A stretch of 64,000 nt of DNA from Corynebacterium sp. J010B-136. Lineage in GTDB: Bacteria; Actinomycetota; Actinomycetes; Mycobacteriales; Mycobacteriaceae. Below the pieces are notes generated by a model. The model was not told the origin of the DNA, made no database searches, and saw nothing but the letters and a program-made list of their open reading frames with translations. Of the stretch, positions 1 through 7,648 are shown in pieces; positions within the stretch are counted from its first letter, which is position 1, and every line of letters begins with the position of its first letter. Made by a program: the position numbers and the translations under genes. Location of the stretch: NCBI RefSeq assembly GCF_002967075.1, contig NZ_PUGE01000010.1, forward strand, positions 21,093 through 85,092, written 5' to 3'.

Positions 1-572
1 AATTGATTTTCACGCGAACAGGGCTGAGGTACTAACCCGCTCGAATAGCGTCACTGTGACGCTATTCGAGCGCGGACTACTACCGAGTTTCAAACCGAGA
101 TAGTTTAGCTATTTCAAAACGTTAACTATAGATTTTAGCGATGATTGAATAACTCATATTACGACTAAACCGTCTGCGATAGGGAAGAATGCGCGAATTC
201 GTCGGCGATCCGATCTTTAGGGTTATCTTTAATGGGATTCCTCAACCATTGATGAGTTCTATACTCAAATTAGTCCAAGGTATAGGTGCCCTATCCTAAA
301 GAACATCAATAGATGATCCGGGGAGACGCTGGGTAGAAATTCTCTGCGAAATACTCGCCACGTGCGATTGTAATCCCGACGGGCGCTGGATTACTACGTT
401 ATTATTTTACACGAGAAGACTGTAGCAACAACAGCCCCAACCTCCACAGCTTAGAGCAGCGGGGATACCGAACAAAAGAGTTACCTGCGTAACAATATAA
501 AGGTTTCTGCCAATCTCCTGGCCAAGTAGCCATAAGGAAGATATCTACCGCTGAGTAAGGGAGGATGGAGAC
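1..572. other. Non-coding stretch at left edge
   Basis: I find no convincing gene here: reading frames are short and the composition is AT-richer than the neighbouring genes. It contains a 35-bp palindrome (38-72, listed separately) and ends with a good ribosome binding site (GGGAGGATGGAG) just before the lipoprotein start at 573. The remainder could hold the 3' end of something outside the window and the promoter of the lipoprotein gene, but I see no clear promoter pair. Confidence 0.5.
38..72. repeat. 35-bp perfect palindrome
   Basis: Positions 38-54 and 56-72 are exact reverse complements around a single central base (arm CGCTCGAATAGCGTCAC). As RNA it would make a 16-bp stem with a 3-nt loop. 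No T-run follows on either strand, so an intrinsic terminator is doubtful; a protein binding site is an alternative. Confidence 0.8.
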
Positions 573-1169
573 ATGAATAAGTCCGTAGCTATTACCGCAC
601 TCGCCGTTTCCGCCCTTGCGTTAGCTTCCTGTTCTACGGAAGCGTCTAATGACGACAGCACGGACAATGGCGCCATGACCCAGACCGCCACCCAGGAGTC
701 TCCGGAAACCACGGAGGAGACCTCAGAGGAAACCTCTGAGACCACCAGCGCCGAAGAATCCAGCTCTGAAACAACGAACACCGCCGCATCGAGCTCGGGC
801 CGATTCGATGAAGCCGCTCTCAAGAGTGAACTCGAGGGAATGGGATATCAGTGCGATGACGATGATGACTGCACCAAGACCGAGGGCACCATCGTCTACG
901 ACGTCGATATCGATGATGATTCCGTGGACGCTGAAGTCCAGGGCAATAACAATCTTGATCAGCACTTTGAAACTATCCTGACCGATATTGGAACTGCATT
1001 CGGGGAGTATGACTTCGGTGGTGCTTCTTGGGATGAGATTCAGACGTGGTCGCTGGAAGCCGGGGAAGATGAAGAAACCGTTCTCGGAAATGTTGGGCTA
1101 GAGCATGACCTCGGAGAAGACGATGGAATCCCCACCCGCGATCTCAGCGTAGAGCTCATCGAAAGCTAA
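573..1169 (+). CDS. Putative lipoprotein, acidic
   Basis: A 198-residue secreted lipoprotein of unknown function. It has a lysine-containing N-terminus, a hydrophobic segment and a lipobox LASC with the lipidated cysteine at residue 20. Residues about 21-80 are a Thr/Ser/Glu-rich, low-complexity linker of the kind that spans the cell wall. Residues 85-198 form a compact, strongly acidic domain with two cysteines about seven residues apart (QCDDDDDC) that could form a disulfide. A strong ribosome binding site supports the ATG at 573. The gene stands alone, 57 bp before the Crp/Fnr regulator, in the same direction. I do not recognise the C-terminal domain. Confidence 0.8.
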   Translation: MNKSVAITALAVSALALASCSTEASNDDSTDNGAMTQTATQESPETTEETSEETSETTSAEESSSETTNTAASSSGRFDEAALKSELEGMGYQCDDDDDCTKTEGTIVYDVDIDDDSVDAEVQGNNNLDQHFETILTDIGTAFGEYDFGGASWDEIQTWSLEAGEDEETVLGNVGLEHDLGEDDGIPTRDLSVELIES

Positions 1170-1226
1170 ACCGCGTCGACTAGCCTACAGCGGAAAATAC
1201 TACTAGTGACCAGGTAAAATGAAATC

Positions 1227-1967
1227 ATGTCCGCTAACCCTGTCCGTCCCAATTGTGCGCGTCCGCATTCTTGTTCTTTAGACGTCCGTCTGGATGCCAT
1301 GGCGCGTTCACCGCTTACACGGGAACTCAAGCCCGAAGAACATCTAGATCTGGATTCCTTCGTCACCTCGTGGGCGTGGTCGGAGGGTGATCCGCTCATG
1401 ATGGCAGGGCAGAAGGTATCGGGTTCCTATCTCGTTGTGGCAGGTCGGGTACGGGTCGTGCGCGATACCATCGATGGCCGTGAGATCACCGTCGACATTG
1501 CCTCGCCAGGAGATATCATTGGACCGCTAGAGACGAATCCTTCGTATGCGGTGGATTCAGCCTGGGCAATGGAAACCACCTGTGCGTTGTACCTACCTGC
1601 GGACCGTCTCGCAGAAGTCATCGCTAAGCACCCGGCTTTGGCAGTAGCAATTGTCCAGATGCAACACGCGCGCTTAGCGCAAGCACGAGATAGAGATGTC
1701 AATCAAAGCGCAAAGACCGTTGTGCAGCGCGTAGCTACCGTTCTGCTTAGGCTCGATGCCAAATTGGGGAACCTGCGCCCAGACGGCAGCAGCTTGCTGC
1801 AAATACGCCTTCGACGCGACGATATCGCCGGGATGGCTGGAACTACCCTGGAGTCCACTTCCCGCGCCATGTCGCAAATGAAAAAAGATGGACTCATCGA
1901 CGCGGGGCGGGAGTGGGTGTCCATCATCGATGCCCAAGCATTAGATCGCATTGCCGATGGTGAATAA
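1227..1967 (+). CDS. Crp/Fnr-family regulator, FNR-like
   Basis: A 246-residue transcription factor with a cyclic-nucleotide-type effector domain (about 40-150) and a C-terminal Crp-type helix-turn-helix (about 190-224, RRDDIAGMAGTTLESTSRAM). Cysteines sit at 10 and 16 near the N-terminus (spacing C-x5-C) and at 119. E. coli FNR uses Cys20, 23, 29 and 122 for its oxygen-sensitive iron-sulfur cluster. The pattern here matches the last three ligands and lacks the first. Two FNR-type operators lie immediately downstream, at 1983-1996 and 2438-2451, before the HMA protein and ATPase genes, so these are probable targets. Whether it senses oxygen, NO, redox or metal cannot be read from the sequence. 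Confidence is high for the family and moderate for cluster binding. Confidence 0.9.
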   Translation: MSANPVRPNCARPHSCSLDVRLDAMARSPLTRELKPEEHLDLDSFVTSWAWSEGDPLMMAGQKVSGSYLVVAGRVRVVRDTIDGREITVDIASPGDIIGPLETNPSYAVDSAWAMETTCALYLPADRLAEVIAKHPALAVAIVQMQHARLAQARDRDVNQSAKTVVQRVATVLLRLDAKLGNLRPDGSSLLQIRLRRDDIAGMAGTTLESTSRAMSQMKKDGLIDAGREWVSIIDAQALDRIADGE

Positions 1968-1982
1968 CAAGTTCTACGCTCT

Positions 1983-2024
1983 TTGATCGGCGTCAAAGAA
2001 CCTTTCCTAACTTCGTTTTAACAT
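1983..2024 (+). promoter_or_regulatory. FNR-type box and -10 upstream of HMA gene
   Basis: TTGAT-CGGC-GTCAA at 1983-1996 matches the FNR consensus TTGAT-N4-ATCAA at 9 of 10 positions. It lies inside the longer symmetry CTTTGA-N6-TCAAAG. A candidate -10, TAACAT, lies at 2019-2024, separated from the box by 22 bp. This places the box centre near -41.5, the position of FNR in class II activated promoters. The same spacing occurs upstream of the ATPase gene. Confidence 0.7.
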
Positions 2025-2068
2025 TGTAATTGCAAGCACGAAGGAAAGTGAAAGGAAGCTGAGAAGCC

Positions 2069-2305
2069 ATGACCACCCCAACCGCATTGAAGAAGACCAC
2101 CCTGCGCTCTGATGAATTCACCTGCCCAAGCTGCATCGCGAAAATCGAGAATAAGCTACGCGGCCTCGATGGTGTCGAGTCTGCAGAGGTGAAGTTCTCT
2201 TCCGGCCGCGTCCTTGTAGAACACGACCCCGCAAAGGCGAGTATCCGCGACCTCGTCGACGCCGTGTCAGAAGTAGGATACACGGTTAAGCCATCCGCCA
2301 TCTAA
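2069..2305 (+). CDS. HMA-domain metal chaperone (CopZ-like)
   Basis: A 78-residue cytosolic protein made of one heavy-metal-associated domain with the metal-binding motif C19-P-S-C22 after the first beta strand. The pattern of conserved residues (FTCPSCIAKIENKL, then GVESAEVKF, and VGYTVK near the end) is that of free-standing chaperones such as CopZ. Such proteins bind soft metals such as Cu(I), or Zn or Cd, and pass them to an ATPase. The ATPase at 2525 lacks any N-terminal HMA domain, so this protein may supply that function in trans. An FNR-type box lies upstream and a strong terminator follows at 2359, so it forms its own transcript. Confidence 0.88.
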   Translation: MTTPTALKKTTLRSDEFTCPSCIAKIENKLRGLDGVESAEVKFSSGRVLVEHDPAKASIRDLVDAVSEVGYTVKPSAI

Positions 2306-2358
2306 GCAACCACCGGGCAGTAAGCGGAGAAACCGCAATTACTGACCGCTCATTGCAC

Positions 2359-2396
2359 AGCCTGTTCCTGACCATCATCAGGAACAGGCTTTTTGT
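2359..2396 (+). terminator. Rho-independent terminator after HMA gene
   Basis: A 13-bp perfect stem (2359-2371 with 2378-2390, arm AGCCTGTTCCTGA), a 6-nt loop, and TTTTGT after it. It separates the chaperone transcript from the ATPase promoter. Confidence 0.93.
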
Positions 2397-2437
2397 ATTT
2401 GCGGTGCGCATACCAACGAAAACCAGTATCGCGAACA

Positions 2438-2479
2438 TTGATCTGGATCAAGGAACCCCGACTGCATCCCCCATAACGT
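2438..2479 (+). promoter_or_regulatory. Perfect FNR box and -10 upstream of ATPase
   Basis: TTGATCTGGATCAA at 2438-2451 is a perfect FNR consensus (TTGAT-N4-ATCAA). A candidate -10, TAACGT, lies at 2474-2479 after a 22-bp gap, exactly as for the HMA gene at 1983-2024. The box centre is about 41.5 bp before the implied transcription start, the class II activator position. Confidence 0.75.
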
Positions 2480-2524
2480 TAAAGGTGACAGCACAACACC
2501 AATGAGGGAAGGAACTTAAGAACA

Positions 2525-4405
2525 ATGAAAACGTGGAAGACGTGGGGAGTGGTTGGCGTATCAGCGCTGCTGATTGCGCTGTCCTGGTTAAGCCCCGCAG
2601 AATCATTAATCGCAGATGCTCTGATGATTGCTGCTGCAGTTGTAGCAGGTTGGAATATCGCTATCTCCGCAATCCAGGCACTACGCATCAAGATGGTCTC
2701 GATCGATCTATTGGTCGTCGTCGCCGCCATCGGTGCGCTGTTTATCAACAACTATTGGGAATCCGCAGCCGTCACATTCCTCTTCGCATTGGGTAAGGCA
2801 TTGGAAAAGGCCACGATGAACCGCACCCGCAAGGCCTTGAGTGACTTGGTAGATTCCGCACCGGAGACGGCATTGAAACTGCACGACGACGGCTCTACCG
2901 AAACGGTGGAAGTATGGGAGTTAATGCCCGGGGAGAAAGTCCTGGTTCGCAATGGCGAACAAATCCCCGTGGATGGCCGGGTTATATCCGGGTTCGGGGG
3001 AGTGGACGAAGCCAGCATTACTGGTGAGTCCGTCCCAGCGGAAAAATCCGAGGGCACAGAGGTCTTCGCGGGAACCTGGTTACGCAGTGGCGTACTTCAC
3101 GTCGAGGCAACAGCGGTGGGATCAGATTCCACCTTGGCAAAAATCATCCACCGCGTAGAAGATGCGCAGGATGATAAGGCAAAGACGCAGACATTCTTGG
3201 AACGCTTTTCCAAGTGGTACACCCCAGGAGTCATGATCGCGGCTTTAGCAGTTGGCCTCATCACGCAAAACGTGGAACTGGCACTGACCTTGCTGGTTAT
3301 CGCATGTCCAGGTGCTCTGGTTATCTCTATCCCCGTCTCCATCGTCGCCGGCATTGGTCGCTCGGCCAGGGATGGCGTGCTCATTAAGGGTGGGGAATAC
3401 CTGGAGACCTCCGCGAAGATAGACGCCGTTGTCGTCGATAAGACTGGCACCTTAACCAATGGACAACCAGAACTTACTGACGTCGAAGTACTCGACCCTG
3501 CTTATACCTCTAACGAGGTTCTGCAGCTCGCTGCGCGCGCAGAAACCGCCTCCGAGCACCCGCTTGCCGATGCCATCATTCGCGGTGCCAAGACCCGTGG
3601 GTTAGAAGTCAAGCTAGTAGAAAGTGCACAACCAGTGATGGGCAAGGGTATTCGGGCTAAAGTTGATGGGCACGTCGTCGCAGTGGGCTCCGCCGAGCTT
3701 CTCGATGAAACCCCCAGTGAGGATCGGGTCCTGGAATTAAACACTCAAGGCAAGACCGCCATGTACGTCGGCGTCGATGGCCGTGCCATTGGATTGGTCG
3801 CAGTTGCCGATACCATCCGCAGCGATGCACCTGCCGCCGTTAAATCCCTTCATGACAATGGCATCAAGGTTGTCATGGCAACTGGTGACGCCCAACGCGT
3901 TGCCGAAAACGTCGCACGCGAATTAGGCGTGGATGAAGTTCACGCCGAGATGATGCCGGAAGATAAGCTGGACTTGGTCAAGGAACTACAAAGCCGCGGC
4001 CATGTCGTGGCCATGGTCGGAGATGGCGTCAATGACACACCAGCCCTGGCCCAAGCAGACATCGGTGTAGCCATGGGCGCAGCAGGCTCACCCGCCGCTA
4101 TTGAAACCGCGGATATCGCGCTAATGGCAGATAAGCTACCACGCTTGCCCTATGCACTACACCTCGCTCAACGCACCGTACGAACCATGACGCTCAACAT
4201 CGTCATCGCACTGGCAACCGTCGCAGTTCTGCTGGCGGGTGTGCTCCTGGGTGGAGTGACCATGTCCATTGGCATGTTGGTCCACGAGGCTAGTGTCCTC
4301 CTCGTCATTGGCATCGCGATGCTGCTTCTGCGCCCGGTATTGAAGCCAGAAGTGACGAGCGAGAATCCAGTTCCTCGTGAAACACAAGAAGTCGCAGCAG
4401 CCTAA
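2525..4405 (+). CDS. P1B-type heavy-metal ATPase, CPG motif
   Basis: A 626-residue membrane pump that exports a heavy-metal ion using ATP. It begins directly with transmembrane helices and has no N-terminal HMA domain. Actuator motif TGES is near residue 166, the phosphorylated Asp is in DKTGTLT (D305), SEHPL is near residue 346 and GDGVNDTPAL near 500. The intramembrane metal motif reads C261-P-G (ACPGALVISIP) rather than the common CPC, SPC or CPH, so metal specificity is not predictable from the textbook classes. The HMA chaperone upstream and the FNR-like regulator are likely partners. Ribosome binding site GGGAAGGAAC supports the ATG at 2525. A terminator follows at 4441. Confidence 0.93.
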   Translation: MKTWKTWGVVGVSALLIALSWLSPAESLIADALMIAAAVVAGWNIAISAIQALRIKMVSIDLLVVVAAIGALFINNYWESAAVTFLFALGKALEKATMNRTRKALSDLVDSAPETALKLHDDGSTETVEVWELMPGEKVLVRNGEQIPVDGRVISGFGGVDEASITGESVPAEKSEGTEVFAGTWLRSGVLHVEATAVGSDSTLAKIIHRVEDAQDDKAKTQTFLERFSKWYTPGVMIAALAVGLITQNVELALTLLVIACPGALVISIPVSIVAGIGRSARDGVLIKGGEYLETSAKIDAVVVDKTGTLTNGQPELTDVEVLDPAYTSNEVLQLAARAETASEHPLADAIIRGAKTRGLEVKLVESAQPVMGKGIRAKVDGHVVAVGSAELLDETPSEDRVLELNTQGKTAMYVGVDGRAIGLVAVADTIRSDAPAAVKSLHDNGIKVVMATGDAQRVAENVARELGVDEVHAEMMPEDKLDLVKELQSRGHVVAMVGDGVNDTPALAQADIGVAMGAAGSPAAIETADIALMADKLPRLPYALHLAQRTVRTMTLNIVIALATVAVLLAGVLLGGVTMSIGMLVHEASVLLVIGIAMLLLRPVLKPEVTSENPVPRETQEVAAA

Positions 4406-4440
4406 ACACCAGCGCAGATTCCGTGAACAATAAGCAGACT

Positions 4441-4475
4441 GGAAAAGGGGCAGTTATCTTGCCCCTTTTCCTAAT
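4441..4475 (+). terminator. Terminator after ATPase gene
   Basis: A 12-bp perfect stem (4441-4452 with 4460-4471, arm GGAAAAGGGGCA) and 7-nt loop. The U-rich segment is inside the 3' arm (CCCCTTTTCC) and is followed by TAATT. Confidence 0.8.
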
Positions 4476-4513
4476 TCTCGCCCCAAGCGAGTGCACTGCG
4501 TAAGCTAACACTC

Positions 4514-5485
4514 ATGCTTGAGCGCTTGAAAAAGGTCGACCCACTTATTGTTTTGATTATCTCGGCGGTCATCATCGCCATTATCTTCCCGGCCCGGGGG
4601 CAGTTCGCCGAAGTGTTTTCAACACTGGTCAGTATCGCGATCGCGGTGTTGTTCTTTCTCTATGGCGCACGTTTATCCACGCAAGAAGCGCTCAATGGCC
4701 TAAAGCACTGGAAGCTGCATCTGACCATCTTGATGTTTACTTTCGTGCTCTTTCCCATCGTCGGACTAGCCCTGCGGCCACTGACGTTATTTATTACCGA
4801 TGAGATGTACCTCGGTATTCTATTCCTCACCCTGGTTCCTTCAACCGTGCAGTCCTCGGTGGCTTTTACTTCCATAGGTCGCGGCAATGTAGCCGGAGCC
4901 ATCGTGGCCGCATCTGCTTCCAACCTCGTCGGCGTTATCGCCACCCCAGTGCTGGTGATGCTCCTGATGAATTCCGCCGGCGGAATCCACATCGATGCCT
5001 CGGTCTTCGGGGAGATTGCACTTCAGCTTCTCGCACCATTTATCCTCGGACAGCTCTTGCGCCCGTGGGTGAAGAATTTCGCGGCGAATAAAGCCACCAA
5101 AGTAGTTGACCGCGGATCCATTGCCATGGTCGTCTACTCAGCCTTTTCCTCCGGCGTGGTTGCCGGGGTGTGGGGGCAAATCTCTGTCGGCGAAGTTATC
5201 TTCCTCGTTGTCTTCTCTGCCGTTCTGGTCTGCTTCATGCTCTTTCTTACCCGCGTAATTAGTAAGCGCATAGGCTTTAATCGCGGCGATACCATCGCAG
5301 CGGAATTTTGTGGTTCCAAGAAGTCTCTAGCGACAGGTTTGCCCATGGCTTCGGTCATGTTCGGCTCGGGCGCGGCGCTGGGTCTGCTGATTCTGCCACT
5401 GATGATTTACCACCAGATTCAGTTGATGATCTGCTCATGGCTTGCCGCGCACTACGGCAAGGAAGAAACCGAGCCGGCGGCTTAG
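4514..5485 (+). CDS. BASS-type transporter (SBF-like)
   Basis: A 323-residue integral membrane protein with about nine to ten hydrophobic segments, related to the bile acid:sodium symporter superfamily. The subgroup resembles bacterial SBF-like proteins: it has FLTLVPSTVQSSVAFTSIGRGN in the first half and AEFCGSKKSLATGLPMA in the second, the two crossover regions that form the substrate and sodium site in this fold. The substrate is unknown; bacterial relatives carry organic anions. It follows the metal ATPase in the same direction but after a terminator, so co-regulation is not shown. The start at 4514 is the only ATG close to the first helix. Confidence 0.85.
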   Translation: MLERLKKVDPLIVLIISAVIIAIIFPARGQFAEVFSTLVSIAIAVLFFLYGARLSTQEALNGLKHWKLHLTILMFTFVLFPIVGLALRPLTLFITDEMYLGILFLTLVPSTVQSSVAFTSIGRGNVAGAIVAASASNLVGVIATPVLVMLLMNSAGGIHIDASVFGEIALQLLAPFILGQLLRPWVKNFAANKATKVVDRGSIAMVVYSAFSSGVVAGVWGQISVGEVIFLVVFSAVLVCFMLFLTRVISKRIGFNRGDTIAAEFCGSKKSLATGLPMASVMFGSGAALGLLILPLMIYHQIQLMICSWLAAHYGKEETEPAA

Positions 5486-5500
5486 ATAGACTGTCAGACC

Positions 5501-5812
5501 ATGGACACCATTCACTACGTACGCACCACCTTGTCTGTTCCCGGCGCAGGCATGGCCATCCATATCGCCGAGCTCAAAGAGCTCAATAGCCAAGTGTGCG
5601 AGATGTTGCGCTTGATTGCTTTAGACCCCAATAACTCCATCGTGGGCGCTGCAGCAGGCGATGCGCGTGAAGGCAATATTGATATGCCCACCAAACAGGT
5701 TCCACACCCGGAAACCTATGGCCAATTCCCCGATATTGAAGCGACCTATATCGATTCGCAGGAATTCGAAGGTTTGTGGTCGGAAGCCCAGGCACTTTTC
5801 CCACGCCTTTAA
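5501..5812 (+). CDS. Conserved-looking hypothetical protein
   Basis: A 103-residue soluble protein that I do not recognise. It starts 15 bp after the transporter stop codon in the same direction, which suggests co-transcription, although the ribosome binding site is weak. The sequence has a helical N-terminal half (AELKELNSQVCEMLRLIALD) and an acidic, aromatic C-terminal part ending in SEAQALFPRL. It has no membrane segment or known catalytic motif. Codon use is like its neighbours. The gene ends 49 bp before the long palindrome that carries a parS-like core. Confidence 0.6.
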   Translation: MDTIHYVRTTLSVPGAGMAIHIAELKELNSQVCEMLRLIALDPNNSIVGAAAGDAREGNIDMPTKQVPHPETYGQFPDIEATYIDSQEFEGLWSEAQALFPRL

Positions 5813-5860
5813 GCACGTCACGAAATCTCCAACCCGATAACATCACCTCCAAAGCAACAG

Positions 5861-5907
5861 AATGCCTCTGCAAGGTTTCACGTGAAACCTTGCAGAGGCA
5901 TTATTTA
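5861..5907. terminator. Bidirectional terminator, 42-bp palindrome
   Basis: Positions 5861-5881 and 5882-5902 are exact reverse complements, giving a 42-bp perfect palindrome between the convergent genes at 5501-5812 and 5905-6237. AT-rich ends (AAT on the left, ATTATTTA on the right) fit a terminator used from both sides. Its centre is a parS-type sequence, listed separately. Confidence 0.75.
5874..5889. promoter_or_regulatory. parS: parS-type centromere site
   Basis: GGTTTCACGTGAAACC matches the ParB-binding parS consensus TGTTTCACGTGAAACA at 14 of 16 positions, with the inner 14 bp perfect. It is about 27 kb from the dnaA region and 21 kb from parB, in the range where corynebacterial parS sites cluster. 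Confidence 0.85.
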
Positions 5908-6237
5908 GAAGACCAGGTTGACCAACAACATATAGGTAACCGTGCCGCCCAAAATGGATAGGCCTACATCCCGACGCCATTTGTGCAGTAGGTAGGTCGC
6001 GGCAACCGCAATGGCAACGGAAAGGAAACCACCGGAGGCTTCTAGTTGCCCATGCCAGGTATAGACCACCAGCACCGTCATAACGCCGACTGGCATGGTG
6101 CGGCCCAGCACCGCCATGAACTCACTGTTGCGCAGGTAGCGCAGCAGACTAAAGGGAAGTGCACGAAGAGCTACCGTGACGATGAACAGCGGGATGATAA
6201 CCGCAAGGACCATCCCCAGGCTTACGCCAGCAGGCAT
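5905..6237 (-). CDS. brnE: Branched-chain amino acid exporter small subunit (AzlD/BrnE)
   Basis: A 110-residue membrane protein with about four hydrophobic segments, matching the AzlD family (ALRALPFSLLRYL near residue 25, conserved in the family). With the AzlC partner upstream it forms the two-component exporter known in Corynebacterium glutamicum as BrnFE, which exports isoleucine, leucine, valine and methionine. Its start overlaps the stop of the AzlC gene by one base (TAATG), so translation is coupled. In C. glutamicum an lrp gene lies next to brnFE; none is seen here. The gene terminates at the palindrome at 5861-5902. Confidence 0.88.
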   Translation of the reverse strand: MPAGVSLGMVLAVIIPLFIVTVALRALPFSLLRYLRNSEFMAVLGRTMPVGVMTVLVVYTWHGQLEASGGFLSVAIAVAATYLLHKWRRDVGLSILGGTVTYMLLVNLVF

Positions 6238-6944
6238 TATTTAGTCCCCTTTCGCCATTCCATCTTTTGATCAATCTGTGGCGAGTAAAAGCGCAGAAGC
6301 AACACCGCAAGGTAGGCCGTCAGAGCCACCATCAAGATCTGGTTAGGGAAGATGACCGCGGCGATAACTCCAAAGACTCCTGCGGTAAGTGGGAGAGAGT
6401 AGTCCTGGTTATTTTTAAACGAGTCCATCATCAACACAACAAAGAGAGCGACCAGAGCAAACTCCAGTCCTTCTAAATTGGGTGGAATGATTTGGCCGGC
6501 GAGTGCGCCGATAATGCCGCCACCGACCCACGCGAGTTGGCACAGAATTTGAATACTTAAGATGCGCGGTCCTGTAAGTTGCAGATCTCGCGGCATGGCC
6601 GAGACGATTGCATAGGACTCATCGGTAAGCGCGTAGGTGGAGTAGACCTTCCCAGGACCCGAATTAATACGATGGCGGGGAAAGGTTAGTCCGTAGAACA
6701 TGTGCCGGAAATTCACCATGAAGCCGGTGATGATAGATGCGGCAACGCTGGTGTTGTTTAAGACCATGGGAATGGCCAGAAATTCCATCGAACCGGCGTA
6801 GACGACGATGGAAAATATGGGCGTCCACCACCACGCGAAGCCTGTTTGGACCATCAAAAGTCCGAACGCTAACCCTAAGGGAATTAGTCCGATGCCTACC
6901 GCCCAGGAATCCTTGATCCCCTTCTTTATCTCCTCAGCACGCAT
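6237..6944 (-). CDS. brnF: Branched-chain amino acid exporter large subunit (AzlC/BrnF)
   Basis: A 235-residue integral membrane protein of the AzlC family with seven or more hydrophobic segments. Family features include GLAFGLLM near residue 25, YAGSMEFLAIP near 45, NFRHMFYGLTFPRH near 80-90 and ALTDESYAI near 105. With BrnE it forms the export channel for branched-chain amino acids and methionine. It is the first gene of the two-gene unit. No Lrp-type regulator is adjacent, which differs from the C. glutamicum arrangement, so its control is unclear. The start ATG at 6944 gives the expected N-terminus. Confidence 0.9.
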   Translation of the reverse strand: MRAEEIKKGIKDSWAVGIGLIPLGLAFGLLMVQTGFAWWWTPIFSIVVYAGSMEFLAIPMVLNNTSVAASIITGFMVNFRHMFYGLTFPRHRINSGPGKVYSTYALTDESYAIVSAMPRDLQLTGPRILSIQILCQLAWVGGGIIGALAGQIIPPNLEGLEFALVALFVVLMMDSFKNNQDYSLPLTAGVFGVIAAVIFPNQILMVALTAYLAVLLLRFYSPQIDQKMEWRKGTK

Positions 6945-7048
6945 GAGGATACTGTATCAGCGCAAAATTAAACGTGGGCAGTGAGATTCAGCCCGTACCA
7001 ACTCCGGTGCGGGGGCTTCTCGACGGATATTTTCTGCAGAGAAAATCT

Positions 7049-7648
7049 CTAGTTGGATTCGAGGTCTTCGGGGAAGGTCGCATACAGCGGCAAGGGCATG
7101 TCCTGGCGGCGCATGACATCGCCCCACAAGTCCGCAGAGCCCGGCGTAATCACGTCTTGAGGCAGGGCAGGGGTGACAAACCAATCACCGCGCTCAATCT
7201 CATCATTAAGCTGTCCGGGACCCCATTCGGCGTAGCCTGCAAAAAGACGTACACCGTCGACGTAGTTTGCCAGTTCTTCTGGATCAGTGCGCATGTCCAC
7301 GTGTGCAAGGCGCGGAGCTAGGCGGTTGAGTTGCGGTTGGGCATCGATATTCACGCCCGTCTTGGTCATGGCCAATCCGACCACGGATTGCTGGTTGAGT
7401 GGACCACCGATGTAGAGAGCTTGCGGCTTAGCGATGACCGGTAACCAGTCCGGCAGCACGTTAAATACGGCGACCTCGCTGCGGGATGTCAGGTCCACGC
7501 CGAAGCTCATGGAATCAGTGTGTTCAATGACGAGCAAAACGGTGCGGTTAAAGTGCGGGGACATCGTGCCCGGCGCAGACACCAGCATTTGGCCAGGGCC
7601 TGGCTCGTTGCGCTCTAAGGCGTTGAATAATCTATCGGCGTACATCAT
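7049..7648 (-). CDS. YqgE/AlgH family protein (UPF0301)
   Basis: A 199-residue soluble protein of the UPF0301 (YqgE/AlgH) family. Diagnostic segments are GQMLVSAPGTMSPHFNRTVLLVIEH near residues 19-45, LYIGGPLNQQSVVGLA near 80-95, and RLFAGYAEWGPGQLNDEIERGDW near 134-158. Its molecular role is unknown. The ATG overlaps the stop of the CCA-adding enzyme gene by four bases (ATGA), so the two are translated as a coupled pair. Confidence 0.92.
   Translation of the reverse strand: MMYADRLFNALERNEPGPGQMLVSAPGTMSPHFNRTVLLVIEHTDSMSFGVDLTSRSEVAVFNVLPDWLPVIAKPQALYIGGPLNQQSVVGLAMTKTGVNIDAQPQLNRLAPRLAHVDMRTDPEELANYVDGVRLFAGYAEWGPGQLNDEIERGDWFVTPALPQDVITPGSADLWGDVMRRQDMPLPLYATFPEDLESN

Noticed and set aside
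4369..4384. parS-like sequence at the 3' end of the ATPase gene (13 of 16)
   Set aside because: Mismatches fall in the inner palindrome (TCG instead of ACG), so it lacks the symmetrical core. It is most likely chance.
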